64,000 nt of DNA, taken from positions 2,316,001-2,380,000 of the forward strand of contig WPIO01000055.1 of assembly GCA_009760855.2 (NCBI GenBank), given 5' to 3'. The notes beneath the pieces are model-generated. The model ran no database searches. It was not told the DNA's origin and was given only the letters and a program-made list of their open reading frames with translations. The position numbers and the translations under genes are program-made. This DNA is from Cristatella mucedo (Eukaryota; Bryozoa; Phylactolaemata; Cristatellidae). Shown in pieces: positions 11,031 through 31,199 of this stretch (position 1 is the stretch's first letter; every line of letters begins with the position of its first letter).

Positions 11031-11194
11031 AGGTAAGGCGGCTGCTTTCATGACCTCGGTCGCGAGGGTTCGATTCCTGCGGTGGGCGATCCTTCATCGC
11101 CACTGCAAGCGGTGGTGACAGCCGTTAAGGCTCTTCTGTCGCTATACTAAAAGAGGCTGTTTAATCGGCTAGGATTTATTTATTTATTTATTTA
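11031..11194 (+). mobile_element. SINE1, 5'-truncated, (ATTT)n tail
   Basis: It contains GAGGTAAGGCGG, a B box (GGTTCGATTCC), the conserved body and the 3' end AGAGGCTGTTTAATCGGCTA followed by GGATTTATTTATTTATTT. Confidence 0.85.
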
Positions 11195-11950
11195 CTGGGC
11201 GTGAGCCTTCATGTGCCTTTTCTCTGTGAGCCAGTCAGCCCCGGAAGCAGCCCGCTCAGCAGAGATATGCAGCTTGGCAATGCTGGCGAGACTACGCGGG
11301 ATTTAGGTCGTCGCATCGTCGTCACAAAATACTCAATCCGTGACAAGAAGCCACGAAAGGTGACAGCTGTAGCGGGCCATCCATCCATTTGGAGACGCCA
11401 GAGCAAGGGGGCGGAGCCCAACAGGTGATTCGCAGAGCCATTCTATTAAAAAGCCTCGTTGCTAGGAAGGTGACCTCGCGGCTTGCATTTTGCTTGGCCC
11501 TCTCGGTCGTTTTTCTTTGCAATGGAACGCGGCACATTCTAGAGCAACCGACGAGTGACCGCTCAAGCTGCGTCTGTCTACACTGGCAAGCGTTTGCAGT
11601 CGAGATCTTACGAGCTTGCCTGGAGTGTGAGCTAGCATCGAACTTTTCATGTCTAGACCCGTGCGACAGCTCAGAGTCGAGACTAGCCTCGTTGTCGGGC
11701 AGTGGCTGGTACATTTGCTCTCATTTGGCAACAAGAGAGATCTCGGAAGTTCGGAGGTCGTAAATTTTCTCGTTGGTCAGCACACTGAAATGGAGCGGCG
11801 GTGCAGAGCCACGGACACTGCTGCTGCTGCTGCTGCTGCTGCATCTGCTGCTGCATTTATAAGCTTATATACAAGTCATCGACAATTCAGCAGCTATTTT
11901 TCTATAGGCAGCTCTCTCTATAAATAGCAGTCATAAAGACTGGTCTCCTC
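11195..11950. other. no recognised gene; short (CTG)n
   Basis: There are eight CTG units at 11,819-11,843. Open frames on both strands have no recognisable domain. Confidence 0.4.
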
Positions 11951-11952
11951 AA

Positions 11953-12000
11953 GCACCGCTCTGGTTATCAAGGTGCTCGCCCCGACCGAGCAAGCAACAG
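11953..12000 (+). mobile_element. SINE2 5' fragment
   Basis: CAAGGTGCTCGCCCCGACCG matches the A-box end of SINE2 at 59.05 kb. The rest of the SINE is missing. Confidence 0.5.
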
Positions 12001-12029
12001 AGCTAGCCATTTTTACGATAAAAACCACC

Positions 12030-15000
12030 TGGCATTAGAAAGGGGTCGGCGTTTTACAATAAGCCGACAAAACCGCGAAGGACAAAAGCACGCCGACAAA
12101 TTCGCTCCCGCAATAATTTTAAACAACGCTCGTTTGAATAGATAGTCACAATAAAGTATTTACTAGAGAAAATGAATACAAAATATAACTAGCATCGCAT
12201 AATGTATGCCATCTTTCAAATATTTTTGAAACCGTATAGATATCTACGAAAAGTTAATGTAGCCTAATAATGTGGGCCTATTTGTTTATTAGACGCTAAG
12301 TTTGCGTTCTATTCCTTGAAGGTAATCTCCCACTAGGGCTGTACCGAGGTGAGTATTTGATGACGCGAGCACAAATATTCGGATCCCACGAATAACTGCG
12401 ATACAGCTGCCATTTCCACAATAAACATCATAACGACGCGGTTTCAATTCAAAGTTATACAGAATGCAATTTCGCTTTCGCGTTCTCAAGCTACGACCTC
12501 AAATGACTCGGATCGGCCTGCTTACTCGCACATTCGAATGGCGGTAAAGCAGCCATTTAAAAAAAAACTAAGCAACATTGGTTTATAGAGAACAGTATGC
12601 CAAGTCTACGCCACTAAATTTCGTGGGATTGCACACATTCACACTCTCCTGCTTCGGCCTCCGACGGCCCGGCCCAAATGGCAGCCAAAAGCATTTGAAT
12701 TACGATAAAGCTGCCGCTTCCGTATAAGTGCTTTGCACAATCACGGTTCTGACTCCAAACTATAGACAGTAGTGCTCTACGTCTATCTACCATATTTCAT
12801 GCAAGATTGGGCTTTCGCGTTTTTTATGCCATGGCCTCCAGTGGCCCAGCCCAGATGGCAACCCTAAATAATGGAGAACGGCGATACAGCTGCCATCTCC
12901 ACGATATCCGTTTCGCAAGTGAAGTTTCGATTGCACAATGTGATATAGCTGCCATTTCCGCAAAGAACTTTTCGCGGCAAGTGAAGTTTTGCTTGCAGAT
13001 TATGGAAAACAGTGTCCCAGGTTTATCCACCAGATATCATGAGAGGAAAACAGTATCCCAGGTTTAACCACCAGGTATCATGAGATTGCACTAGCGCGTT
13101 CTCACTCTAAGGCCTCCGATGGCCCGGTTCTAAAGGCAGCCCAAAACATTCAAACGGTAATAAAGCTGCCATTTCCACAAAACTTTTTGCGAAACTGCGG
13201 TTTTGATTCCAAACTATAGAAAATCGTATTCTAGGTTGACCCATCGAATTTCGCTTGCACATTCTCAGGCTATAACCTCCAATGGCCCGGCCCAAATAGC
13301 GGTCCAACATAGACTAACTGCGATACAGCTGCTATTTCCACAAAAGGCTTCGCACAATGGCAGTTTCGATTTCAAATGATACATAACCGTGCTCCATGTT
13401 AACCCATCAAATTTCATGCAATTTCGCTTTCGCGTCGGCATGCTATGGCAACCAGTGGCCCGGGCCAGCCAGCCTACCTACATAACCAAACTGCGATAGA
13501 GCTGCCATTTACACAATAGGCGTCGCGAAGCTGCGGTTCTCATTCCGCATTTTAGACAGCAGTGTCTCGGGTTTAATAACTAAATTTCATATCGTAGTGC
13601 ATGGGCTTTCCTATGCTATGGTCTCCGATAGCCCGGGCCAGCCAGTTTCCCTGCATATTTCAACTGTGATACAGCTGCACTTTCTACAATAAGCTAATGA
13701 GCAACATTGCGTTTGATTGCAAGTTACAGAAAACAGCGTTCCGGGTTTTTTCATGAATTTCGCATGCTCATTCTCACAAAATGGCCTCCAATGGCCCGGG
13801 CCAGCCAGGCTCCCTACATAATCGAACTATAATACAGCTGCCGCTACCACAGTAAGCTACGGTTTTGATACCACTTTGCAGAAAATCATGCTACGGATTT
13901 GCCGATCAAATGTCACGGCATTTCGCATGGGCGTTCTCATGCTATGGCCTCCAATGACCCGGACCAGCCAGCCTCCCAATATATTCCAACTGAAATACAG
14001 CTGCCATTTCCACAATGGGCATAGCGTAATTAGTGTTTTCATTCCACAGTAGAGAAAACGGTGGTGCGGGCTCACACTCAAAATTTCGTGCCATTTCGCA
14101 TCCGCGTTCTGAAGCAATGGCCTCCAATAGGCCGGGCCGCCGTGCAATTTCGAACTGCGACACACAGCTGCCATTGCCACAATAGGCTTCGCGAAACGTC
14201 GGTTTTGATTCCGCCATATAGACAAAGCCGTAATCTGGGTAGATCAAGCAAATTTATTGGCGTTTCGCATGGGATCGCTCACGCAATGCCTCCAATGGCC
14301 CGGACCAGCCAGCCTCCGCACATAATCGAACTGCGATACAGTTCCTATTTCCACAATAAGAAAATAAGTGTCGAGCGCCTGGGGTTTTGACTTAAATGTA
14401 TAGCAAACAGTGGTCCAGGTTTACTGACCAAATTTCACGCTATAGTCCAAGCCCGTTCTCATGCAATGGCCTCCAATGGTCCCGCCCCCATCCGCCCGCT
14501 CCGCATTTTCGAACTGCGATGCTTCTACTGCTACTCATGCTGTAGAGAAAGCGTGACCAAATGATAAGTAAAAAATAGTATTCGCAATGATACCAATCAC
14601 GACATTGTTAGATGTGACATGCACAGGGTCAACATATAAAAATACGGTTTCTTTCAATAGGCGTCGTAAAATCAGTTTTAATTGCTTATTATGGAAAACA
14701 GGGTTACGGGTTTACACACCAAATTGCGTGCCATTGCGCTATAGCGGTACGTTGCTTTGGCTTCCGATGGTCCGGACCATTGGAGGCCATAGAATTTGAA
14801 CACGCCTGTCCAATGTCAGGAAAATAGGTGGACAAACCCGAAACACCTTCGCTATAACGCGGGCAAAAAACCGCAGTGTTACAACACCTATTGTAGAAGT
14901 GGCGGCTGCATCGCAGTTTGAATATTTTAGGTGGCTGACTGGTCCGGGTCATTTTAAGCCGCAACATGAGAACGCGGTCGCATGAAATTTTTAGGGTGAG

Positions 15001-15895
15001 CCCACAACACCGTTTTCTGTACACTGAAATAAAAAAAAGCACTAGTAAAGCGTCTAGTGTGGCAATTGCAGCTGCATCGCGGTTGGAATGCGTAGGGAGG
15101 CTGGCTGACCAGGGCAATTAATAATAAATAAATAAATAAATGCTAGCTGATTTAACAGCCTCTTTTGTATAGCGACAGAAGAGCCTTCACGGCTATCACC
15201 ACCGCTTGCAGTGGCGATAAAGGATCGCCCACTGCAGGATTCGAGCCCACGACCGCGGGCCGAGGTCGTGAAAAGCAACCGCCTTACCTAGTGAGCCATT
15301 ACGGCTCAGTAATTGGAGGCCTATAGCGTAAGGAACCCCTTGCGAAATGCCGTAGAATTTGGTTGGTAAACCCGGAAAACGGTTTTCTGTAAATTAGTAT
15401 CAAAACCGCAATTGCGAAACGCTTACTGTCGAAAAAGCAGCTATATCGCGGTTCAATTATATTGGAAGGCGGCTGGCTGACCCAGGCCATTGGAGGCCAT
15501 TGCATAAGAACGCCCACGCGAAATATGCAATGAAATTTGATTGGTAAGCCCGGAAAAATGTTTCCTATTGTGTGGTATCGAAACAGTAGTTTGAGGCCGT
15601 CTATTGTGGAAATGCCAGCTGTTTCACAGTTCAAAAATGTGGGGAGGCTAACAGGCCTGGGCGTCGGAGGCCATAGCGTGAGATGGCACGAGCAAACTCG
15701 CATGGAATTTGGTGAGTTAAACTGGACAATTGCTTTCCATGATTTGCAACCCAAGCCACAGCAGCGAGAAGCTAGTTATTGAAACTGAAGCAGAACTATT
15801 GCAGTTTGACAACATAGGGATTAGCCATTTGGACCGGGCCATCAGAGTCCGCAGTCAGAGAACGTGCAAGGGCAGCCCTTGAAATTTGGTCGGTA
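12030..15895. mobile_element. satellite-carrying element, copy 1
   Basis: The left end (about 12,030-12,400) is non-repetitive and matches the right end of copy 2 (54,515-54,860) in inverse orientation, including ATTTTCTCTAGTAAAT and TAGTGGGAGATTACCTTCAA. Next come about eleven degenerate ~170-bp units in plus orientation, with the GGCCTCCAATGGCCCGGGCC landmark at about 12,656, 12,830, 13,110, 13,270, 13,444, 13,617, 13,779, 13,942, 14,116, 14,285 and 14,464. Six or seven units follow in minus orientation to about 15,890. The orientation switches at the palindrome GGTCCGGACC (14,769-14,778). A SINE1 interrupts one minus unit, and an L2-B adjoins the right edge. No protein is encoded. The layout recalls bivalve 'pearl' elements and Helentron-derived non-autonomous elements, but the link is only by analogy. 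Confidence 0.7.
15118..15307 (-). mobile_element. SINE1 inserted in the ~170-bp repeat array
   Basis: A complete minus-strand SINE1 with an (ATTT)n tail. It splits a repeat unit at GGCAATT/AATTGG, leaving AATT on both sides as a possible short target duplication. It is younger than the array unit it interrupts. Confidence 0.85.
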
Positions 15896-17735
15896 ATAAT
15901 ACTATAATGTAATGTATCTTCGTCTGTAACTCCACAACGCCATAAAAACTAAGTGGGTGTTACGCAGGAGAGTTTTGTACAGCACACTCACAGCCTAAGC
16001 GGCTTTCGGTACGCATTCGGTAGCCAACACACTTCGTCTCACGCAACAAAGAGAAAGTGGGAAGCATAGCAGAGTCAGGAGAGCAGTTGAGGTAGTGAGT
16101 AGCATGGAAGTAGCAGATCAGGACCACTGAAAAGGATGAGCCATAGTCGGCAGCAGGAGAGTAGTTGTCGTTGCATAAGAATTGTGGAAGCGAATTCCAC
16201 GGTCTAGGACCTGCAGAGCTAAAGCTTCTGTCGCCACAGGTCTTTACGCAGAGGAATGGAACAGCTAATTTATTGTTCACACAGGACCTCAGGGCACGAA
16301 CAGGCTGAAACTAGTGCAGCAGTTCAGTTAGGTACAAAGGAGCCCAGCCGTGGCGGGCCTTGTGGGTCAGCGTAAGAACTTCGCTTTGTATCCGTTGCTC
16401 AACCGGCATCCATCCTAGCTCTTTCAGCAGTGGAGACACTTGCTCAAACCTCTGGGACTTGAAGACTAGCCTTGCAGCCATATTCATAGCTAGATGCAGT
16501 GGCCTAGTTGCTTTCTTTGGTAGCCCAGCCAAAAGGGAATTATTATAATCAAGCCGAGACAGAACTAAGGAGTTAATTAAATTGTTTGCAAGCCACTGTG
16601 GAATAGAGCTCCCAATCTTGGATAGGGATCGGATGTGATGGCTAGCTGTAGAGGCAGTCTTCTGAATGAAGCTTTTGAAATTGAGGCAGCTGTCGAACGC
16701 GACACCTAGATTACAAGCACGTGGTGAAGGTCGCACAATAGCATCACCTATTAGAACAGCAAAGCCTTTTAATCCAGCCACACGCTTAGGGTGTCCTATG
16801 AGCAGCAGTTCGGTTTTATCGTCATTTAATTTCAGGAAGTTTTCCGACATCCAGGATCGAATATCGGCAAGGCAAGCATTCAGTTTGTCAGTTGCTGCAT
16901 CAGATTCCGACGTTTTGAATGACAAACACAACTGAGTATCGTCAGCATAGGAGTTATATCCTATTCCATGGGCCTTAATCACTTTTCCCAGAGGTTGTGT
17001 ATAAATGGAGAACAGCAAGGGACCAAGTACAGACCCTTGAGGGACTCCACAGGTGACCGTCTCGTGTGTGAGAAATGACCCTCACACGACATGGATTGAA
17101 CACGATCAGACAAGTACGATGTAAACCATGCCTGTGCCTCGTCTGGCAGACCGATCGTTGTTCTCAATCGTTCAAGTAGAACATCGTGATCAATGGTGTC
17201 GAAGGCGGCTGACAGATCTAGCAGAGCTAGGGCAGTGACATTCCCGTCGTCGTTGCCACGTAGAATGTCATTGTTAACACGGAGGAGAGCAGTTTCAGTG
17301 GAGTGATGCCTCTTGAACCCTGATTGAAATTTTTCTGACATTTCATTCTTTTCAATATGTTCAACCAGTTGCTTAGCAGCAATATTTTCAAGAATCTTTG
17401 ACAAGAAAGGAAGAAGGGAAACTGGGCGATGTTTGCAAGGACCTCTGTATCTAATCCAGGCTTTTTAAGAATGGGCCTAACGATTGCCGATTTGAAGGAC
17501 TTGGGGATGACCCCTTTTCCCAAAGAAGCATTACAAATCTCGGTTATGGCAGGGCTAAGTTGGTGTGCCAGTGAAGACCACAGCGATGATGGTATACCAA
17601 TGCTCGCAGTGTCAAGGCACCGCATTGTCGCTGCTCGATCAATCGCCATCTGGGGACTTATCGCAGACGATAAAGTGCTCCAGCTACTAGAGACCCTTCC
17701 TTTGCGGTGCGGCTGTTTCAAAAGCTGGGTAAAGA
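15896..17735 (-). mobile_element. L2-B LINE, longest copy
   Basis: On the minus strand it encodes the end of the linker and the RT palm (ALLDLSAAFDTIDHDVLLERL at about 17,170-17,235). Then come the YADD catalytic motif ([11 protein letters not shown]), [34 protein letters not shown] and the C-terminal WNSLPQFLCN region. Frameshifts near 17,400 and 17,050, and a break near 16,300, show it is inactive. Its 3' terminus is GGAGTTACAGACGAAGATAC, followed by a short ATTACATTATA tail. The family belongs with CR1/L2 elements by its RT and C-terminal motifs. Confidence 0.92.
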
Positions 17736-18080
17736 ATTACAGTCGAGGTACAATCTACGAAACTACGGTAACATCTTCATCTGCGGCCTGCACTGTGGCG
17801 CTTTCTCTAGTAGTATTTTACAGTGACAGTATTTTATTATTTTATTTTATTTTATCTACAGTATTTTACATTTTATTTCTTCTTTTTCTCTTTAGTATTT
17901 TACAGTGACTATACAGCCACGTGATTCGGCTACGAACTCTTGCTGTTCGTACTCCACCCTGCTTTCTGAGGCCGGCGCTCGGAGCCATGGCGGCACGAAC
18001 TTCCGGCCGCCTTCCTTGCTACAGGGCTCTGCGGCGAAAGCACAGAAAAAGAGATGAAAAAAAGAGAAAATGCAGAAAAA
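17736..18080. other. AT-rich spacer
   Basis: TTTTATTTTA-type runs (17,830-17,900) and no recognised gene. Confidence 0.4.
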
Positions 18081-18494
<414 letters not shown>

Positions 18495-18631
18495 TGGAAG
18501 TCGCTGTCCATACGATGAGCTTCTAGACAGGTAAGGCTGGCAGCCCGACAAAGAGGTGGTGGAGTAAACCCATGAGAACAAACCCGTGAGAACAAAGATC
18601 ACAATAACCCACCAATCACAAAGACCCCCTT

Positions 18632-18680
18632 AAGGCTCTTCTGCTGCTATACAAATGAGACTGTTAAATCAGGACAGGCA
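18632..18680 (+). mobile_element. SINE1 3'-end fragment
   Basis: AAGGCTCTTCTGCTGCTATA…GACTGTTAAATCAG matches the SINE1 terminus. Confidence 0.6.
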
Positions 18681-18704
18681 AGCCTCTTGCCAAAGGCAGC
18701 TTTC

Positions 18705-18875
18705 GCCAACGCGGGATAATAATAATAAATATACACTTGATAAAACGCCCTCAGAGAACTCAATTCCTGTCGAGGCGCTTTACATTTGCTGCAAATGGAA
18801 ACGCGATTGAATGGTGAGTAATGTCATGCTTGATAAACAACTTGAACAACATGGTTATGGGTGACATGCACAGAG
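18705..18875 (-). mobile_element. L2-A 3'-end fragment
   Basis: ATAATAATAAATATACACTTG, the terminal hairpin, and about 90 bp of L2-A 3' UTR read on the minus strand. It is 5'-truncated. Confidence 0.85.
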
Positions 18876-19587
18876 GATCACGTGCTCCCTCTGCTCATTG
18901 CATAATTTTAACGCAATTTCTACTCTTACAGCAATCATCCCGTCCTGCTTTAAACACGGTGCTACAGAGTGCCCGGTGAGCCCTCGGGGCAATCAAATTC
19001 CTTTGAGACACCGAGCAAAAGCTAGCCAATCAGCAAGTTTTCGCCGTATTTCAAAGTATATCAGTCTTCTTCGCAGCTTTCAAGGTCGGCGCGCCGGCCC
19101 AAACGACGAAACGACGGAAGCGGAAGGAGAGGAGCGCGGTAAGAGACGCTTGAGCAGCGCTGCAGCACTCGCAGTGTGCTCGAGCCCGTTGAGCTGCCAG
19201 CGCAAAGCAATCGAGGACTCAATAATTCAGCGACTAAAAGTCGACCGATAGAAATGCGGCGACGCACTGTGCTTGCACGAGAGCGATTCGCATCAGAAGA
19301 AGATAAGCCGAGATTTCACCGTCAAAGCGCCGGCGCTAAATGTCCTAAATATGTCTCAAGCATGTCTCGCCAGCAGGCACTACTCACTGGCCTGCCAGTA
19401 TCGCCGACAACCGGACGACGCGCCGCAGCCGCCATGCTGGATCTAAGGACACCCACCTGCGTTGCTCCCCGATAAAAAGGAATAAAAACTAAATCAAATG
19501 TGCGTTAAAAACCCCCAAAAATAAATATTTATATTTTAACGAAAATTGTATTTCTTTTTTCTTTATCGCCTGATTGATTTCGTTACG

Positions 19588-19625
19588 ACGATTTCAGGTG
19601 CCCCCTTGAGCGGACACATTGGATA
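19588..19625 (+). promoter_or_regulatory. FBXO33 5' leader with possible 3' splice site
   Basis: GATTTCAG ending at 19,597, with a T-rich tract upstream, would make a good acceptor 28 bp before the FBXO33 ATG. The gene may therefore have a non-coding first exon further upstream. I see no clear TATA box. Confidence 0.35.
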
Positions 19626-27308
<7,683 letters not shown>

Positions 27309-28034
27309 CAGGAAGGAGGCGCGTGCCTCGAAAGGACGGGGCGCCGCCGTCGGCCCCTCCCGCCGCCGCCACAAGCCGTAGTAGCCTCGTCGTCTTCTCA
27401 TGGCATTTGTGTCGCCGGCGTTCGTCCCTGCTTCCTCGCGCAGCCGGTGCCAGCCGAGCACGTGACGTGACTGCGTGTAAAGCAGACTCGCTGTATGCCT
27501 ACCAGCCAGCCAGCCTGCTCAAGAGGCGTCGTAAGGCCACTGGGGTGATGCACGCACGTTTGCCGTGTCGGCTCGGCTTCCGTTCCGGCTTCGCCAGTGA
27601 GCCGTGCATTCCCTTTCGAGGACATCGGGCGTTTTCCATCCACTTCCGGTGCTTCATCTCAAAGACTGATCCGATCCTTGCCCGGCCTCTCTCCCTCTCT
27701 CTCGAGCCTTCGATCCAGCGCAATGCAGCCGCCACGAGTGCATGCATGGGCACGCCTACATTCTTGGCTGTGGGCAGTTCGTTTTCGTTATGTATCTATA
27801 TATGTTCGTTGGCCTTTTTCTCTCAGCAGTCCTCTTTTAGTAACAGCTGCCGCTGCAGGACATGGAAGCCAAAGCTTAGAACAGGGACCGCGCCGCAGCA
27901 GCGCCCGAGGGGTCCGAGTCGCCTGCCTGCCTGTCTGCCTGTCTGCCTGCCTGCCTGTCTGTCTGCCTGCCTGTCTGTCTGCCTGCCTGTCTGTCTGCCT
28001 GCCTGCCTGTCTGCCTGCCTGCCTGCCTGTCTGC

Positions 28035-28069
<35 letters not shown>

Positions 28070-29230
28070 CCTGTCTGTCTGTCGATGCCATGCAGCTGCC
28101 GACAGCTGGCGGTGGCGCTCGGCTGGCTCGGCCACGCCACTCCCCGTAGTGCCACGACGAGTGGGACGATCGTGTGTGTGCTGCCGCCGGTGGCGCTGAT
28201 TCGGCTGCCGAGCTTGCATCGTCTTCTTGCCATCCACAGTGGAGTCTGGCCCTGTGGCCGACCCTGTGACGTCACGTTCACACAATTGAACCAGCCGTTG
28301 TCTGATCTGGCCGGTTCTTCGTGCTCTGCCGTCCATCCGGTCGCTGTCTAGTCGGCGTGTCTAGTCGCTCCCCAAGGCTAGTCGCTTGGCTGTGTCTCTT
28401 AGTCCTCGGTCGAAACTGGTAGCTTCATGCTCGACCACAATTCTTTGGCTATTTGCCCGCGCCGGACGATTGGCTAGCAGTTACATGACTTGATTTAGCC
28501 TGCTCTCGCAGCAATCGATGCTCAGTTGCTCGTGTCCTTCCTGCCACTGATCACGAGAACCTGGGCGTGGCGGCTTGTCGCTTATCTGGCCAGCTCCGTC
28601 GCTAGGCATTGTCGGCGCATTCCCATTTGGTTTGGCTCTCGAGGCGATCGCAGCTGCGCAAGAGCGCTGGCCCACGCTTGGGGAAATTCGGAAAAGGTCA
28701 GAGGGCGACACCAGAGGGCGCTCGATGCGCGGCGTGCTCGGGCGGCGGCCAAACGTTCGTTGTGTCTACTTTGTCTGCGACTGTGAGCAGTGTGCTCTGC
28801 TGCTGCCGAGCTCTTGTGCGTTTTTTGTACAATTAAGTGGCAACGTTATTGTGTCTTAATATATCCGGTCGCTGGTGGAGATTGAGAAGAACAGCTCCCG
28901 GTCTTTGCAGCAAATAGCGCTGGCATGGTGAGCCCACGGGAGCCTGTCGATGGCACGGCTGCACGTGCCGACCTCTCTTACTGAGCGTTGTAAACTGCGA
29001 GCGACTGTGGCCAGCCAGCACTAGCAAGTGCAGAATTAGTTGTGCTGCCTCGGAGCCGTGTTGGCGCAAGGTGCGTTCGGCGGCTGCCATTACTGTTTCG
29101 AGCACGATGCCAGCTGCATTTTTGCGTGGAGAAAGTGGGCATTCAGATCGTTGCCCGATGACTGGGAACGGAAATGCCCGCGGTGGTGCGACGGGTAGTG
29201 TCACCAGACTCCATGTCCTCCATCAAAGTG
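27309..29230. other. FBXO33 3' flank, no further gene recognised
   Basis: It contains the CTGC/CTGT repeat at 27,921-28,082 and a CRE-like TGACGTCA at 28,267-28,274. No clear AATAAA was seen close to the stop codon. The 430-codon plus frame here overlaps FBXO33 exon 5 in another frame and is a shadow. Confidence 0.4.
27921..28082. repeat. (CTGC/CTGT)n tetranucleotide repeat
   Basis: About 40 units mixing CTGC and CTGT, 610 bp past the FBXO33 stop, possibly in its 3' UTR. Confidence 0.95.
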
Positions 29231-29232
29231 AA

Positions 29233-30675
29233 AGTCAGCATTGCTTAGGGTATACAACGATCAACTTAGGAATGCAGACATGGGTAGAGTGGCTTTACTT
29301 TTTTTGCTCGATCTTTCGGTAGCTTTTGACACCATCGATCACAGAGTTCTTCTAGAGCGCCTCTCATCTCGCCTGGGCATCACTGGCACTGCTCTGCAGT
29401 GGTTCAGGTCCTATCTCAGTGGGGGACTCCAGAGTATTGACGTGAATGGACAAAGATTATCTGAAGTACCTCTGAAATATGGAGTACCTCAGGGCTCCGT
29501 GCTAGGTCCGGTTCTTTTCACGGTTTATACTCTCCCTCTTGCTGATGTGATTGCCAAGCACAATCTAGGCTTTCACTTCTATGCGGATGACACTCAGTTA
29601 TACCTTTGCTTTGATCCCTCCCAGCCTTCGAGCACCTCGAATTCTCTCAACTCACTTGCTGCATGCATTGAAGGCATTCGCACATGGATGGCAGCAAATT
29701 TTCTAAAACTAAACGATGATAAAACTAACTTACTAGTTATGGGCAAACCCAGTGTGATTCAGAAATTGGAAAGGCTGAAGCTCAAAATTGGCTCTGCCAG
29801 CATATCTCCAGTCGAATCAGCTCAAAATCTAGGTGTCATATTCCAAAGCGACCTCTCGTTAGACGACAATATCAGCTCCACGGTCAAATCTGCCTATTTT
29901 CAGCTTCATAATATTACTAAATTTCGGGCTTGTTTAGATAAGGATACCACGTCCAAGTTGGTCCATGCATTCGTGACATCTCGTCTCGACTTCTGCAACT
30001 CACTGCTTAGTGGCCTACCAGCATGTGTGATCAGGCGATTGCAGCTGGTGCAAAACTCCGCAGCTAGGCTTGTCTGTCGTGAGCGTCGCAGTTGCCACAT
30101 TACTCCACTTCTCGCCGACCTGCACTGGCTACCAGTCAAGCAAAGGATTGACTTCAAGGTTTTGTCACTCACTTTTAGGTCACTTATTCTTTGGCTCCAG
30201 TCTGTCTCTCCGACATACTCCCCCGTCAGGCCAAGCATCGTACGACCCGCTTTTCGGAATCCAACAGTCTAGAAATACCTCGTACAAACCTTAAATCCTT
30301 TGGAGACCGTGCATTTAGTTCGTATGCTCCCAAAGCCTGGAACTCCCTCCCGACCTGCGTCAGAACATCCCCTGACCTGACCACATTTAAAAGGAACTTA
30401 AAAACACCTATTTAGGACAGCATTTAGTGGGTCCCTGTGATTCGCCCTTCACGTGCTTATGCGTGCTGACACTGTGCATGCTGCCACTAACCACATTTGC
30501 ATGCTGACCCTGTGCATGTCACCCCTAACCATATTATTCATCTCGTTTGTTTTTCAAGCATGATTTTACTTACCATTCAATTGCATTTCACTTTGCAGCA
30601 AATGTAAAGCGCCTAGAAAGAGATTAAGTTCTCTGAGGGCGCTTTATCAAGTACATTATTATTATTATTATTAAA
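29233..30675 (+). mobile_element. L2-A LINE, 5'-truncated, well preserved
   Basis: An uninterrupted 343-codon frame (29,241-30,272) covers the RT from the palm (LFLLDLSVAFDTIDHRVLLE) through YADD (29,580-29,591), [29 protein letters not shown] and ADLHWLPVKQRIDFKVL. A one-base deletion near 30,180 shifts the end (NSLEIPRTNLKSFGDRA continues in another frame). The 3' UTR follows, with a terminal hairpin (AAAGCGCC 30,606-30,613 pairing with GGCGCTTT 30,638-30,645) and (TTA)n. The element lacks the endonuclease half. Confidence 0.95.
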
Positions 30676-30689
30676 GTAGGAACCATATT

Positions 30690-30905
30690 TGCTGTGTCAA
30701 GAAGGCAGTCGAGGAAGTAGCCGTTCTGGATGGCTGGATAGGATGTGCCACAATCGTAAGCAGGAGAGATGTCGTTGCATAAAAATTGTGACCCCAGCAT
30801 TTTCTGGGTTATGCAAAGAAAAAGCCTCCTTTAAGTGAAGATATGGAACGGCTGATAGCTAAAACACGACACTCGTCGTTGAGTGCTTGCTTCATGTGGT
30901 TAAAC
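30690..30905 (-). mobile_element. degenerate L2-B fragment
   Basis: GGATGTGCCACAATCGTAAG, GAGATGTCGTTGCATAAAAA and neighbouring words match L2-B around 2,260-2,400 with many changes. Confidence 0.6.
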
Positions 30906-30959
30906 CGACTGTACGTCCTGGCTTAGCCTGCTGTTTACTGCAGACATTAAATCAGCTTT

Positions 30960-31180
30960 CACTATTTAAGCACAAGCTAGAGATAGCATGCAAGCGATCA
31001 GTATTGACATACAAGGACTATGTCATTCAATGGACACACATCGACTGGCAAACGAGGACCATTGTAGATGGTACCAATCCATCCTGGCCAAGGCCAAGTC
31101 TAGCCTATGTAGGAACACAATGGAATGATGGGTGCATAATTAAAAAATGCCGATGCCGGCCATCTCCTGAATTGCACCCA
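30960..31180 (+). mobile_element. degenerate L2-A linker fragment
   Basis: CCATCCTGGCCAAGGCCAAG and the surrounding words parallel the L2-A linker at 6,590-6,700 (the SILAKAKS region). It is heavily mutated. Confidence 0.5.
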
Positions 31181-31199
31181 GGTTGGTAAAGTAAAGAAT

